Of a stretch of 64,000 bases of DNA, positions 55,006 through 63,782 are shown piece by piece; position 1 is the stretch's first letter; every line of letters starts with the position of its first letter. The notes beneath the pieces were generated by a model. That model searched no databases. It had not been told where the DNA came from and saw nothing but the letters and a program-made list of their open reading frames with translations. The translations under genes and the position numbers were made by a program. The DNA comes from Xanthobacteraceae bacterium (GTDB lineage: Bacteria; Pseudomonadota; Alphaproteobacteria; Rhizobiales; Xanthobacteraceae): NCBI GenBank assembly GCA_022844485.1, contig JALHLQ010000016.1:4087-68086 (forward strand), read 5' to 3'.

Positions 55006-55869
55006 ATGCATTCGTCCCCCCGTCAACTGTCTTCCGTGCTTGCGATCGCGATGCTCGGCGGCGCGCTGGCCTTCGGTCACGCCGATACGGTGCTTGCGCA
55101 ATCCTCGGCGCCGGTGAACTTTGCTCCGCACCGGGCGATCTACGACTTGAAGCTCGTGAACTCCCGCGGTCGCCGCTCGCTCGAATCCGTCCAGGGGCGG
55201 ATCGTGTACGATTTTTCCGGCAATGCGTGCGAGGGTTACGCGCTGCAGTTCAGGCAGGTGACCGAGCTCGATTCGGGCGAAGGCAAGGTGATCGTCAGCG
55301 ACCTGCGTTCGACGACGTGGGAGGATGCCGCCGCGAGGAGTTTCCGCTTCAATTTTCAGAACTTCATGGATCGCAAGCTGGTCGACGCCGTCGACGGCCG
55401 CGCAACCCGCTCCGCGGACAAAGCCGTCGCTGTTTTGGGCAAGCCACAGGACAAGAAAGTCGAGCTTGGCAATGTGACCTTCCCCACCGACCACATGCGC
55501 AAGATCATCGAGGCGGCGCGCGACCGCAAGCCGCTGCTCGAAGTTCCGGTCTATGACGGCTCGGAGAACGGCGAGAAGGTCTACAACACGCTCGCGGTGA
55601 TCGGACAGCCGATCGCGCCCACGGAGCGGCCGCCCGAAGATGCGATCAAGGGCAAAGACATTTTTGCAAACCTGCCGCGCTGGCCGGTGACGATCAGCTA
55701 TTTCGAGCGGGGCAAGACGGCCGAAGGCGAGCAGACGCCGGTCTATTCCATCAAGTTCGAGCTCTATGAGAACGGCATCTCGCGCGCGCTCACGCTTGAT
55801 TATGGCGATTTCGTGCTTGCTGGGACGATGACGACGCTGGACGTCACCCAGCCGAAACCCTGTCAGTAA
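55006..55869 (+). CDS. eipB: Cell-envelope integrity protein EipB (DUF1849)
   Basis: A 287-residue periplasmic protein. Signal peptide (SVLAIAMLGGALAFGHA), then the DUF1849 beta-spiral: FAPHRAIYDLKLVNSR, GRIVYDFSGNACEGYAL. The two cysteines C75 and C286 match the disulfide that EipB of Brucella forms between its N- and C-terminal parts. Known to maintain envelope integrity in alphaproteobacteria. Stands alone. Confidence 0.92.
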   Translation: MHSSPRQLSSVLAIAMLGGALAFGHADTVLAQSSAPVNFAPHRAIYDLKLVNSRGRRSLESVQGRIVYDFSGNACEGYALQFRQVTELDSGEGKVIVSDLRSTTWEDAAARSFRFNFQNFMDRKLVDAVDGRATRSADKAVAVLGKPQDKKVELGNVTFPTDHMRKIIEAARDRKPLLEVPVYDGSENGEKVYNTLAVIGQPIAPTERPPEDAIKGKDIFANLPRWPVTISYFERGKTAEGEQTPVYSIKFELYENGISRALTLDYGDFVLAGTMTTLDVTQPKPCQ

Positions 55870-55896
55870 GTCCGAAGTCCGGACTGCTCCTCACCG

Positions 55897-57174
55897 CTAC
55901 GAGCCGGCGCGCGCCTTGCCTTCATCGAGCGCCAGTCCCTTGACCACGGCTGCTTGGCCGAATTTTGCGCGCAGCCGATCGATGGCATGCTCGGCTGCCG
56001 CCTGCGCGGCTCCGCGCATGTCGATCAGGTCGCGCGGGTCGGCCTTCGCCGCCTCGGTGAGCTCGGATACGCCGATCCCGATCAGCCGATAGCGTGTGCC
56101 GTCCGCTTCGCGCGCAAGAAGGTCGCGCCCGGCTGCAAAAATCTTTTGCGCCAGCTGGGTCGGATCATCCAGCGAACGCGCCCGCGTCCTGGTCTTGAAG
56201 TCGGCGGTTTTCAGCTTGAGCGTGATCGTCGACCCGGCCAAGTCGTTGGCCTTGAGCCGCGACGAGACGCGCTCGGACAACAGCCAGAGATAACGTTCCA
56301 GTGGACGGAAAGCGGCGACGTCCTCCTCGAGGGTTGTCTCGGCGGAGACGCTCTTGGCTTCGCGATCGGGCGTGACGCGCCGCTCGTCGAGGCCGCGGGA
56401 GAGCCGGGCAAGGCGCAGACCCTCGGACCCGTAGCGCCGCATGAGGTCAGCCTCGGCGGCGGCGGCGAGATCGCCGACGGTCCGAAAACCGTCATGCGCC
56501 AGACGCTCGCCTGTCACCTTGCCGACGCCCCAGATGAAGGTGACCGGTTTCGGCGCGAGGAAAGCGCGCGCCTCCTTCGGTCCGAGCACGGCGAAGCCGC
56601 GCGGCTTGTCGAGGTCGGACGCGATCTTGGCGAGAAACTTGTTGGCCGAGAGCCCGACCGACACCGTGATCTGAAGGGCGTCTTCGACCCGCCGGGCAAA
56701 GCGCGCCAATTGCCGCGCCGGGCTTAGCCCATGCAGCCGCTCCGTACCGGACAGATCGAGAAAGGCCTCGTCGATCGAGAGCGGCTCGACCAGCGGCGTC
56801 AAATCCAGCATCAGCCCGCGAACCGCACGTCCGACGCGCACATATTTGTCCATGTCGGGGCGTATCACGACGGCATTCGGGCAGAGCGCGCGAGCCTTGA
56901 ACATCGGCATCGCGGAGCGCACGCCGAAGGTGCGGGCGATATAGCAGCAGGCGGCAACCACGCCGCGCTTGCCGCCGCCCACGATGACCGGCTTGTCGGC
57001 GAGACTCGGATCGTCGCGTTTTTCGATGGTCGCATAAAAAGCATCGCAGTCGACGTGGGCGATCGACAGCGTATCGATCTCGGGATGGCACACGAGCCGC
57101 GGCGAGCCGCAGGAGCGGCAGCGGCGTTCGTGGTCCGGAGCCCCGGTCAGGCAGTCGCGGCAGAATCCGGGCAT
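55897..57174 (-). CDS. dinB: DNA polymerase IV with N-terminal zinc ribbon
   Basis: A 425-residue Y-family translesion polymerase. An N-terminal CRDC...CRSC ribbon precedes the catalytic part, unlike E. coli DinB. Motifs: [17 protein letters not shown] with the first metal-binding Asp, [13 protein letters not shown], and [15 protein letters not shown] with the other acidic residues. HhH and little-finger regions follow ([25 protein letters not shown]). The upstream GTTC-N7-TTCT at 57189 is only a poor LexA-box match. Confidence 0.93.
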   Translation of the reverse strand: MPGFCRDCLTGAPDHERRCRSCGSPRLVCHPEIDTLSIAHVDCDAFYATIEKRDDPSLADKPVIVGGGKRGVVAACCYIARTFGVRSAMPMFKARALCPNAVVIRPDMDKYVRVGRAVRGLMLDLTPLVEPLSIDEAFLDLSGTERLHGLSPARQLARFARRVEDALQITVSVGLSANKFLAKIASDLDKPRGFAVLGPKEARAFLAPKPVTFIWGVGKVTGERLAHDGFRTVGDLAAAAEADLMRRYGSEGLRLARLSRGLDERRVTPDREAKSVSAETTLEEDVAAFRPLERYLWLLSERVSSRLKANDLAGSTITLKLKTADFKTRTRARSLDDPTQLAQKIFAAGRDLLAREADGTRYRLIGIGVSELTEAAKADPRDLIDMRGAAQAAAEHAIDRLRAKFGQAAVVKGLALDEGKARAGS

Positions 57175-57296
57175 GATTCGAAAACCCCGTTCACGCCTAT
57201 TCTCTCAACCCTCAGCCCAACGGGATAGAGGTCATGGCGCCTGGTGCTCCAGGGGGTCCGATTCCAGCTTTCGCATCCCGTTTCGGCAGGCGACTT

Positions 57297-57590
57297 TCAA
57301 TTCACTCCGCTGTTCGCCTGCCCGAGAGCGGCAAGTGCCAGGCGGATGTCGGCGGGATCGACCGCCGCGTGCTCCGCGAAGGCCAGGAGATCGGGCTCAT
57401 GGCCTGCGATGTGCTCCAGCACGCCTTGCAGAAATCGCGGGTCGCGCGCGGATGCGCGGATGCCCGCCGGACCGAGCCCCGTGAGGGCAAGAAACCGCCC
57501 GATCCGCTCCGGGTCGGACGCCAGGAATCCAAGGGCGCCGATGGCCAGGGATTCGGCCCTGTCGCGGCTCATCGGCTCCGGTTTGACCAT
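57297..57590 (-). CDS. DUF3572 family protein
   Basis: A 97-residue helical protein. SRDRAESLAIGALGFLASDPERIGRFL and LEHIAGHEPDLLAFAEHA match DUF3572, an alphaproteobacterial family of unknown role that habitually sits next to divK. The ATG at 57590 is chosen over a TTG at 57617. It is divergent from divK. Confidence 0.88.
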   Translation of the reverse strand: MVKPEPMSRDRAESLAIGALGFLASDPERIGRFLALTGLGPAGIRASARDPRFLQGVLEHIAGHEPDLLAFAEHAAVDPADIRLALAALGQANSGVN

Positions 57591-57733
57591 TTGATTCTGT
57601 TTGCCTTTCTGTAACAAATCGCCACTACCTTGGACCCTTCCATCCTTGCCCGAGTGAGGGCGCAGGCGGCGCGCAAGAGTGACGATCGCGAGGGCCTATG
57701 ATCGCCGGTCAAGAGCAGACAAGGCAAGCCGGG

Positions 57734-58105
57734 ATGGGCAAGACCGTTCTGATCGTTGAGGATAACGAGCTCAATATGAAGCTCTTCAACGATCTGTTGG
57801 AGGCGCACGGCTACCGAACCGTCGGGACGCGCAACGGCATCGAGGCGCTCGATCTCGCGCGCCAGCATCGCCCCGACCTGATCATCATGGACATCCAGTT
57901 GCCTGAAGTGTCCGGCCTCGAAGTCACGAAATGGCTCAAGGACGATCCGGATCTCAGGCTGATCCCGGTGGTGGCCGTGACGGCCTTCGCGATGAAAGGC
58001 GACGAGGAGCGCATTCGTCAGGGCGGATGCGAGGCCTATCTGTCGAAGCCGATCTCGGTGGCTAAATTTCTTGAGACTGTCCGGCTCTATGCCGGGACAG
58101 CGTGA
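57734..58105 (+). CDS. divK: Cell-cycle response regulator DivK
   Basis: A 123-residue single-domain receiver acting with PleC/DivJ and DivL in the CtrA pathway. Starts [20 protein letters not shown]; phosphoacceptor D53 in [13 protein letters not shown]; Thr in AVTAFAMKG; Lys in [10 protein letters not shown]. Six bases before pleD, as in Caulobacter and its relatives, so they form one operon. The ATG at 57734 is preferred over 57698. Confidence 0.95.
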   Translation: MGKTVLIVEDNELNMKLFNDLLEAHGYRTVGTRNGIEALDLARQHRPDLIIMDIQLPEVSGLEVTKWLKDDPDLRLIPVVAVTAFAMKGDEERIRQGGCEAYLSKPISVAKFLETVRLYAGTA

Positions 58106-58111
58106 GGGGCC

Positions 58112-59485
58112 ATGACCGCGCGTATCCTCGTCGTTGACGATGTCCCCGCGAATGTGAAGCTGCTCGAAGCACGCCTTTCGGCCGAGTATTTCGACGTCGT
58201 CACAGCCGAGAGCGGCACCGAGGCGCTGAAACTATGCGAGCGCGGGCAGTGCGACGTCGTCCTGCTCGACGTCATGATGCCCGGCATGGACGGGTTCGAG
58301 GTCTGCCGCCGGCTGAAGGCGAGCATCGGGACGCATCACATCCCCGTGGTGATGGTGACGGCGCTCGACCAACCCTCCGATCGCTTGCAGGGCTTGCTGG
58401 CCGGAGCCGACGATTTCCTGACCAAGCCTGTTTCCGACATCGCCTTGATCGCCCGGGTCCGATCGCTCGCGCGGTTGAAAATGGTCACCGACGAGTTGCG
58501 CATGCGCGCGCTGACCTCACGCGAGATCGGGTTCGACGATCCGGTACGAAACGCCTTGGCTGATACCGGACGCAACGGACGCGTGCTCGTGGTCGACGAT
58601 CGGAACGCCTCCTTCGAGCGCATCGCCCGCATCCTGACAGCCGAGCATGCGGTGGATGTCGAGCCGAACCCGCAAGAAGCGCTCTTTCACGCCGCCGAGG
58701 GAAATTACGACCTGCTGATCGTGTCGCTCAACCTCCAGGATTTCGACGCGCTGCGGCTCTGCAGCCAGGTTCGCTCGCTCGAGCGCACGCGCAACCTGCC
58801 GATTCTGGTCATTGCGGATGCCGAGGACAATGCGCGCCTGTTGCGCGGCCTCGATCTCGGCATCAACGACTATGTGACGCGCCCGATCGACGCCAACGAG
58901 ATGCTGGCGCGCGTGCGCACGCAAGTGCGGCGCAGACGCTACACGGAACGGTTGCGCGACAACGTCCAGCTTTCGATGGAACTGGCCATCACCGATGCGC
59001 TGACGGGGCTGCACAACCGCCGCTACATGGAAAGCCATCTGGCGACGCTCGTCCAGCAGGCGGCGGCGCGCGGCAAGCCGCTGTCGCTGCTGCTGCTCGA
59101 CATCGACTACTTTAAGTCGATCAACGACACCCACGGGCATGATGCGGGCGACGAAGTCCTGCGTGAATTCGCCACCCGCGTCCGCAAGTCGGTCCGCGGG
59201 ATCGACCTTGCGTGCCGGCTGGGCGGCGAGGAATTCGTCATCGTCATGCCGGAAACCGACATGGCCGTCGGCGGACTGGTCGCCGAGCGGATCCGCCGGC
59301 GCGTCGCGACCGAGCCGTTTGTGATCGGGACCGGCGGCAAAACCGTCGAAGTCACGATTTCGATCGGCCTTTCATCGCTGATCGGCGCCGAGGATCGCGC
59401 GGAACACCTGCTGAAACGGGCGGATCAGGCGCTGTACCGGGCCAAGCGGGACGGGCGCAACCGGGTTGTGGCCGACGCGGCCTAA
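58112..59485 (+). CDS. pleD: Diguanylate cyclase response regulator PleD
   Basis: A 457-residue protein with two receiver domains (residues about 1-125 and 155-275) and a C-terminal GGEEF domain. D53 in VVLLDVMMPGMDGFEV is the phosphoacceptor of the first receiver; the second receiver is degenerate. The active site reads GGEEF (about residue 371). It makes c-di-GMP during the swarmer-to-stalked transition. Six bases after divK. Confidence 0.95.
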   Translation: MTARILVVDDVPANVKLLEARLSAEYFDVVTAESGTEALKLCERGQCDVVLLDVMMPGMDGFEVCRRLKASIGTHHIPVVMVTALDQPSDRLQGLLAGADDFLTKPVSDIALIARVRSLARLKMVTDELRMRALTSREIGFDDPVRNALADTGRNGRVLVVDDRNASFERIARILTAEHAVDVEPNPQEALFHAAEGNYDLLIVSLNLQDFDALRLCSQVRSLERTRNLPILVIADAEDNARLLRGLDLGINDYVTRPIDANEMLARVRTQVRRRRYTERLRDNVQLSMELAITDALTGLHNRRYMESHLATLVQQAAARGKPLSLLLLDIDYFKSINDTHGHDAGDEVLREFATRVRKSVRGIDLACRLGGEEFVIVMPETDMAVGGLVAERIRRRVATEPFVIGTGGKTVEVTISIGLSSLIGAEDRAEHLLKRADQALYRAKRDGRNRVVADAA

Positions 59486-59825
59486 TTCGGCCCATCCCCC
59501 CGGCCGGCCGTCAACCAAATTTCTTTACGTTGGTACCGAATCCGGGCAGGTTCCCGGCATAAGCGGCGTTGATTTCTCTGCGCATTGCATTAGCCTAAGC
59601 CATAAAGCGCAGACGAGGCCAGGAATGCGGACCTAGGCCAGACATTGTTTTCGCTGACTTTCCGCATGGCTGCCGAATAACCCTACGGAGTGCTCAGGTC
59701 CGCCGCATCTCCTGGGTCCGTGGGGTTCGGCCGGCTCGGAGGCGGTGTGAGTGGCCTCCTCATGACACCGCTTCCGGCCGGCCACTCATCCGGCGTCCGG
59801 AGCCATTTAACCCGGAACTCTCGAC
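59486..59825. other. Gap between convergent pleD and rpmG
   Basis: No supported protein gene in 340 bases. It holds the long hairpin annotated at 59729-59783. Other short stems exist, such as CCGGG/CCCGG near 59545. A small RNA here is possible but not shown. Confidence 0.4.
59729..59783. terminator. Long hairpin between pleD and rpmG
   Basis: GGCCGGCTCGGAGGCGGTGT pairs with ACACCGCTTCCGGCCGGCC, a stem of about 19 base pairs with one bulge and one G-T. Inside, GGAGG (59738-59742) could instead pair with CCTCC (59755-59759), so two structures compete. No poly-T run follows. It is likely a bidirectional transcription barrier, but a stable RNA element is possible. Confidence 0.5.
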
Positions 59826-59993
59826 CTACTTGATCTTGGATTCGCGGAATTCGACGTGCTTTTTCGCGACCGGATCGTATTTCTTCTTCACGAGCTTTTC
59901 CGTCATCGTCCGCGAGTTCTTTTTCGCCACATAATAGAAGCCCGTGTCGGCGCTCGACACCAGCTTCACCTTGATCGTTGTTGCCTTGGCCAT
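59826..59993 (-). CDS. rpmG: 50S ribosomal protein L33
   Basis: A 55-residue basic ribosomal protein. [20 protein letters not shown] then [21 protein letters not shown] and [10 protein letters not shown]. The ATG at 59993 gives the normal N-terminus; a longer frame reaches upstream but adds unrelated residues. Cys-free form, so not the zinc-binding paralogue. It is separated from the NUDIX-DUF983-rnr operon upstream by two palindromic elements. Confidence 0.95.
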   Translation of the reverse strand: MAKATTIKVKLVSSADTGFYYVAKKNSRTMTEKLVKKKYDPVAKKHVEFRESKIK

Positions 59994-60056
59994 TTGAACG
60001 AGCTCCAAACCATGTTCACCGCGCTCGCCCATCCGGCGAGCCATTCGCGGCGCAAG

Positions 60057-60135
60057 CTAGTGGTGGCGGTTCAGAAGTCCGCATCAAACTTGCCGCAAGT
60101 CTGTAATGCGGACTTCTGAACCAAAGCCACACTAG
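60057..60135. repeat. CTAG-ended palindromic element A
   Basis: A 79-base element running CTAGTG...CACTAG. Arms include a 17-base perfect match, GGTTCAGAAGTCCGCAT, plus flanking GTGGC/GCCAC. The loop carries its own stem, ACTTG/CAAGT. It resembles a MITE or bacterial palindromic repeat. Twelve bases separate it from element B. Confidence 0.75.
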
Positions 60136-60147
60136 ATCAATAAGTTG

Positions 60148-60221
60148 CTAGTGTCCTTCGATTCCGAAATTCGCAAACGAATGTACCGCGGATCGTGCGA
60201 ATTTCGGAATCGGGACACTAG
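60148..60221. repeat. CTAG-ended palindromic element B
   Basis: A 74-base element with the same CTAGTG...CACTAG ends as element A. Its arms match over 26 bases (CTAGTGTCC and then CGATTCCGAAATTCGCA) except for a two-base bulge, with a 20-base loop. The core sequence is unrelated to that of element A, so the two are different elements sharing termini. Confidence 0.78.
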
Positions 60222-60252
60222 CCATCGAGGTCCGAAAGTCAAGAAAGCCGGC

Positions 60253-61002
60253 TCACGGAAGCACGGAACGGTGAAAGCGGCCGCGGATCATCCGGTAGAA
60301 CGGCACCGGAAGGTCATGCGTGAACCCCGCCGCCGTGCGGGCCTCCAGTTCCTTCAAGACAACCTGCGTGATCGCCGGCAAATCGAGGCGCGTGGCCTCC
60401 GTGATCGGCATCCAGACCAGTTCGACCAGTTCCGTGTTCGGGCCGACGACGCCGTCGATGCGGTGCGCGACGCTCGTCAGATCGGCCACGAAGAAGCGCG
60501 TGTCGAAGCGACGCGGCCGGCGCGGCGGGGTGATCGCGCGGGCGACGAAGTGCAGGTCACCAAGATCCGGCAGGATTCCCGCGTCGGTGAAAACCGTCCA
60601 GTCGCCTCCGGGCCCAAGCACCGGTTCCGCCTGCTTTCGGCCAAGGACCAAGCCAGTCTCTTCCGCCGTCTCGCGAATGGCAGCCAGCGCAAGCGCGCGC
60701 GCCTTCGTCGCGCTTGGGCGTTTGCAGCGAAGCATGAGCCGCGCTTCGACCTGTGGAACGAGCGGCCGGGCGATCGGCATCCGCCGATCCAAAAGCTCGG
60801 CGCGCCCACCCGGGAACACGAACTTGCCCGGCAGGAACTTGTGGCCGGCATGTCGCCGGCCGAACAGAACTTTCGGGTTGGGTTCGGAGCGGTCGATCAG
60901 GATCAGCGTCGCCGCATCCCTGGGCCGTAAATTCGGCGAGGTTTGGTCGCGCCTGACTTCGTTCAGGATGCGCTCATTGTCCTCCCGCGCCATCTCCGTC
61001 AT
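60253..61002 (-). CDS. NUDIX hydrolase
   Basis: A 249-residue NUDIX protein. KFVFPGGRAEL opens the NUDIX region and AAIRETAEETGLVLG supplies the REUXEEXGU motif, but about 40 residues separate the two parts, more than in classic MutT boxes; this is typical of a long alphaproteobacterial group. It hydrolyses a nucleoside diphosphate-linked substrate, unidentified. Overlaps DUF983 by ATGA. Palindromic elements lie just 3' of it. Confidence 0.87.
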   Translation of the reverse strand: MTEMAREDNERILNEVRRDQTSPNLRPRDAATLILIDRSEPNPKVLFGRRHAGHKFLPGKFVFPGGRAELLDRRMPIARPLVPQVEARLMLRCKRPSATKARALALAAIRETAEETGLVLGRKQAEPVLGPGGDWTVFTDAGILPDLGDLHFVARAITPPRRPRRFDTRFFVADLTSVAHRIDGVVGPNTELVELVWMPITEATRLDLPAITQVVLKELEARTAAGFTHDLPVPFYRMIRGRFHRSVLP

Positions 61003-61439
61003 GGATGGATGTCCGGATGGTTTCGCTTCACGACAGCCGGCGCGGGTCGTCCTTCGGTCTCGAATCCGTGCATACGATGCGCCCACTGCCAACCAATGAT
61101 GGCGCCTTTGATCGGTTGCAGCAGCACGAGGGAAGCGATCAGCGTCACCGGCACCCAGATCAGGAATTGAACCAGATAAGGCGGCGACATCGCGATCTCG
61201 AGGGCAAGCGCAAGCGGCACGACGATGTGGCCCACAATGGCAATGACGAAATAGGCGGGCGCGTCATCCGCGCGCTGGTGATGCAGCGCCTCGCCGCAAT
61301 GCCCGCAGCGGTCGGCGACTTTCAGGAAAGCGCGGAACATGCGGCCCCTCCCGCAGTTCGGGCACCGTCCGGCAAAGCCGCGGCGCAAGGCGGTGAAGCC
61401 GCCGCGGGGAGAATCGGCTGTGTCAAAGGTGGCGTTCAT
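60999..61439 (-). CDS. DUF983 membrane protein
   Basis: A 146-residue protein with a cytoplasmic zinc ribbon (CPNCGRGRMF...CGHCG) and two membrane helices (FVIAIVGHIVVPLALALEIA and LIWVPVTLIASLVLLQPI). DUF983 proteins neighbour rnr throughout alphaproteobacteria; function unknown. It overlaps both flanking genes by ATGA, so rnr-DUF983-NUDIX are a tightly coupled operon. Confidence 0.9.
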   Translation of the reverse strand: MNATFDTADSPRGGFTALRRGFAGRCPNCGRGRMFRAFLKVADRCGHCGEALHHQRADDAPAYFVIAIVGHIVVPLALALEIAMSPPYLVQFLIWVPVTLIASLVLLQPIKGAIIGWQWAHRMHGFETEGRPAPAVVKRNHPDIHP

Positions 61440-63778
61440 CGTTTCGGTCGTCGTCGAGCGGGCTTGTGTTTGCCTTGTCCTCGCTGAAAATGGGTAGCAC
61501 GGCCACCTTTTTCACGTGCAGAACGCCTTGCTGGTTTTGCATGGCTCCCTTCGGACAGGAGTTCAAACCGAAGCGCGCCGGCGACCGGTGCCGCCTCGAC
61601 CAGCCGCACCGTCACCCTGTCGCCCAAGCGGTGGGTTTCCCCGCTCACGCTGCCGACCAGGGCATGCTCGGCCTCATGATAGCGGAAATATTCGTTGCCG
61701 AGAGTGCTGGCGGGGATGAACCCGTCAGCGCCGGTTTCGTCGAGCTTGACGAACAATCCGGCCCGGGTGGCGCCGGAGATATGCCCCTCGAACGTAGCGC
61801 CGATGCGGTCGACCATGAAATGGGCGATCAGGCGGTCGACGGTTTCGCGCTCTGCCGCCATCGCGCGGCGCTCGCTGGCCGAAATGCGGGCGCTGATCTC
61901 GCCAAGCGCCGTGGGATCGGTGGAATCCGGCAAGCCGTCGCGGCCCCATCGATGCGCCCGGATCAGCGCCCGGTGGACGATCAGGTCGGCGTAACGGCGG
62001 ATCGGCGAGGTGAAGTGGGCATAGCGGCGCAGATTCAGACCGAAATGACCGTAGTTCGCGGCGGCGTATTCGGCCTGCGCCTGGCTGCGGAGCACCACTT
62101 CGTTGACCAGCTTCTCGTATTCGGTTTCCTTCACGCGATGGAGAATGTGATTGAAGTTCGCAGGTCGTAGCACCTGGCCTTTCGGCAGAGACATGCCGAT
62201 TGTGGACAGGAATTCACGCAGCCCCTCGACCTTCTCCAGCGCCGGACTGTCGTGGACGCGATAGATGAGCGGCACCTTCGCCCGCTCGAGCGTTTCGGCG
62301 GCGGCGACGTTGGCGAGGATCATGAATTCTTCGATCAGACGGTGCGCGTCGAGCCGCTCCGGCGTTGTGACGCGATCAACGGTGCCGTCCGGGTTCAACA
62401 GTATCTTGCGCTCCGGCAAATCGAGGTCTAGCGGCGCGCGGTCATCGCGCGCGCGCTTGATCGCAGCATAGGCCATGTACAGCGGTTCGAGGATTGTCGG
62501 GATGAGCGGCTCGGTGGCCTCGTCCGCGCGGCCGTCGATGGCGGCTTGCGCCTGAGCGTAATGAAGCCGCGCCGCGGAGCGGATCATGACGCGATGAAAG
62601 GCATGATCGCGCTTGCGCCCATCTGCGCCGACGACCATGCGCACCGCCAGCGCCGCTCGGTCGACGCCGGGTTTCAGCGAACACAGGTCGTTCGAGATGC
62701 GCTCCGGCAGCATCGGAACCACCCGGTCCGGGAAATAGACCGAGTTGCCGCGCAGGAGCGCTTCGCGGTCGAGCGCCGAATGCGGCCGCACATAATGCGC
62801 AACGTCGGCGATTGCCACGGTGACGATGAACCCGCCGGGATTGGCGGGATCAGTGTCCGCAATCGCATGGACGGCATCGTCGTGATCCTTCGCGTCAATC
62901 GGATCGATGGTCACGAGCGGCACTTGCCGCCAGTCTTCGCGATGCTCGAGCGAGGCAGGCTTGGCCTCTTCTGCTTCCGCGAGGGCGTCGCGCTTGAACT
63001 CGTGCGGGATGCCATGCGCGTGAATGGCGATCAGGCTCACGGCGCGCTCGCTCTTGAGCGACCCCAACCGCTCCTTCACTCGTCCGGATGCCGCGCCCGT
63101 GCGCGGATGGCGCGAGACATCGACTGCGACGAGATCGCCGTCGGCCGCGCCGCTTGCCGCGTCCGGTGCGATCAAGAGCTCCTGTCCGAGCCGCTTCTTG
63201 TCGACCGGCAGCAGCCGCCCGCCGCCCCCGGGGATTTCCCGAAAGATGCCGATCACCCGATGCTTGGCGCGGTCGATGACCTTGATGATCCGCCCCGAAT
63301 GGCGGATCGGACCTTCGTCGGCGGTTTCTTGCGTGCGCAACAAGGCGCGGTCGCCGACGCCGGCGACTTCGCCGGGCCGCGCACGGCGCGGAATATGGAT
63401 GCGAATTTTCGGCGGCGCGCCATGCGCGTCCTCATCCCACTCGGTCGGGACTGCGATCAGTTCGCCGTCGCGATCGCGTTCCGCGATGTCGGCCATCACG
63501 ACGTTCGGAAGCTGGCCCGGGTGATGGAGGCGCTTGCGGCGCTGCTCGACGCGGCCTTCGTCGCGGAGATCACGCAGCATGTTTTTCAAGCCGACGCGGT
63601 CGCCGCCTTTAATGCCGAAGTGGCGCGCGATCTCGCGCGCGCCGACTTTTCCGGGCTGTGAGCCGACAAAGGCGAGGAGATCGTCCTTGGTGGGCAGCCC
63701 TTTGGGCTTGTTCTGAACCTTGATCAATCGAACGGAACTCTTGCTGCCCCCTTGACCGGCGCGAGGCTTTCGGACCAA
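61436..63778 (-). CDS. rnr: Ribonuclease R
   Basis: A 780-residue 3'-5' exoribonuclease for structured RNA. An N-terminal helix-turn-helix region, cold-shock domains, the RNB domain with VTIDPIDAKDHDDAV (catalytic Asp cluster), and a C-terminal S1 domain (GATFEGHISGATRAGLFVKL), then a basic tail. Length and order are normal for RNase R. It lies just downstream of the probable topA gene and overlaps DUF983 by ATGA. Confidence 0.96.
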   Translation of the reverse strand: MVRKPRAGQGGSKSSVRLIKVQNKPKGLPTKDDLLAFVGSQPGKVGAREIARHFGIKGGDRVGLKNMLRDLRDEGRVEQRRKRLHHPGQLPNVVMADIAERDRDGELIAVPTEWDEDAHGAPPKIRIHIPRRARPGEVAGVGDRALLRTQETADEGPIRHSGRIIKVIDRAKHRVIGIFREIPGGGGRLLPVDKKRLGQELLIAPDAASGAADGDLVAVDVSRHPRTGAASGRVKERLGSLKSERAVSLIAIHAHGIPHEFKRDALAEAEEAKPASLEHREDWRQVPLVTIDPIDAKDHDDAVHAIADTDPANPGGFIVTVAIADVAHYVRPHSALDREALLRGNSVYFPDRVVPMLPERISNDLCSLKPGVDRAALAVRMVVGADGRKRDHAFHRVMIRSAARLHYAQAQAAIDGRADEATEPLIPTILEPLYMAYAAIKRARDDRAPLDLDLPERKILLNPDGTVDRVTTPERLDAHRLIEEFMILANVAAAETLERAKVPLIYRVHDSPALEKVEGLREFLSTIGMSLPKGQVLRPANFNHILHRVKETEYEKLVNEVVLRSQAQAEYAAANYGHFGLNLRRYAHFTSPIRRYADLIVHRALIRAHRWGRDGLPDSTDPTALGEISARISASERRAMAAERETVDRLIAHFMVDRIGATFEGHISGATRAGLFVKLDETGADGFIPASTLGNEYFRYHEAEHALVGSVSGETHRLGDRVTVRLVEAAPVAGALRFELLSEGSHAKPARRSAREKGGRATHFQRGQGKHKPARRRPKR

Positions 63779-63782
63779 CGCG

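Noticed and set aside
57189..57203. SOS (LexA) box ahead of dinB
   Set aside because: The best match is GTTC-N7-TTCT, with the second half-site off consensus (GTTC-N7-GTTC).
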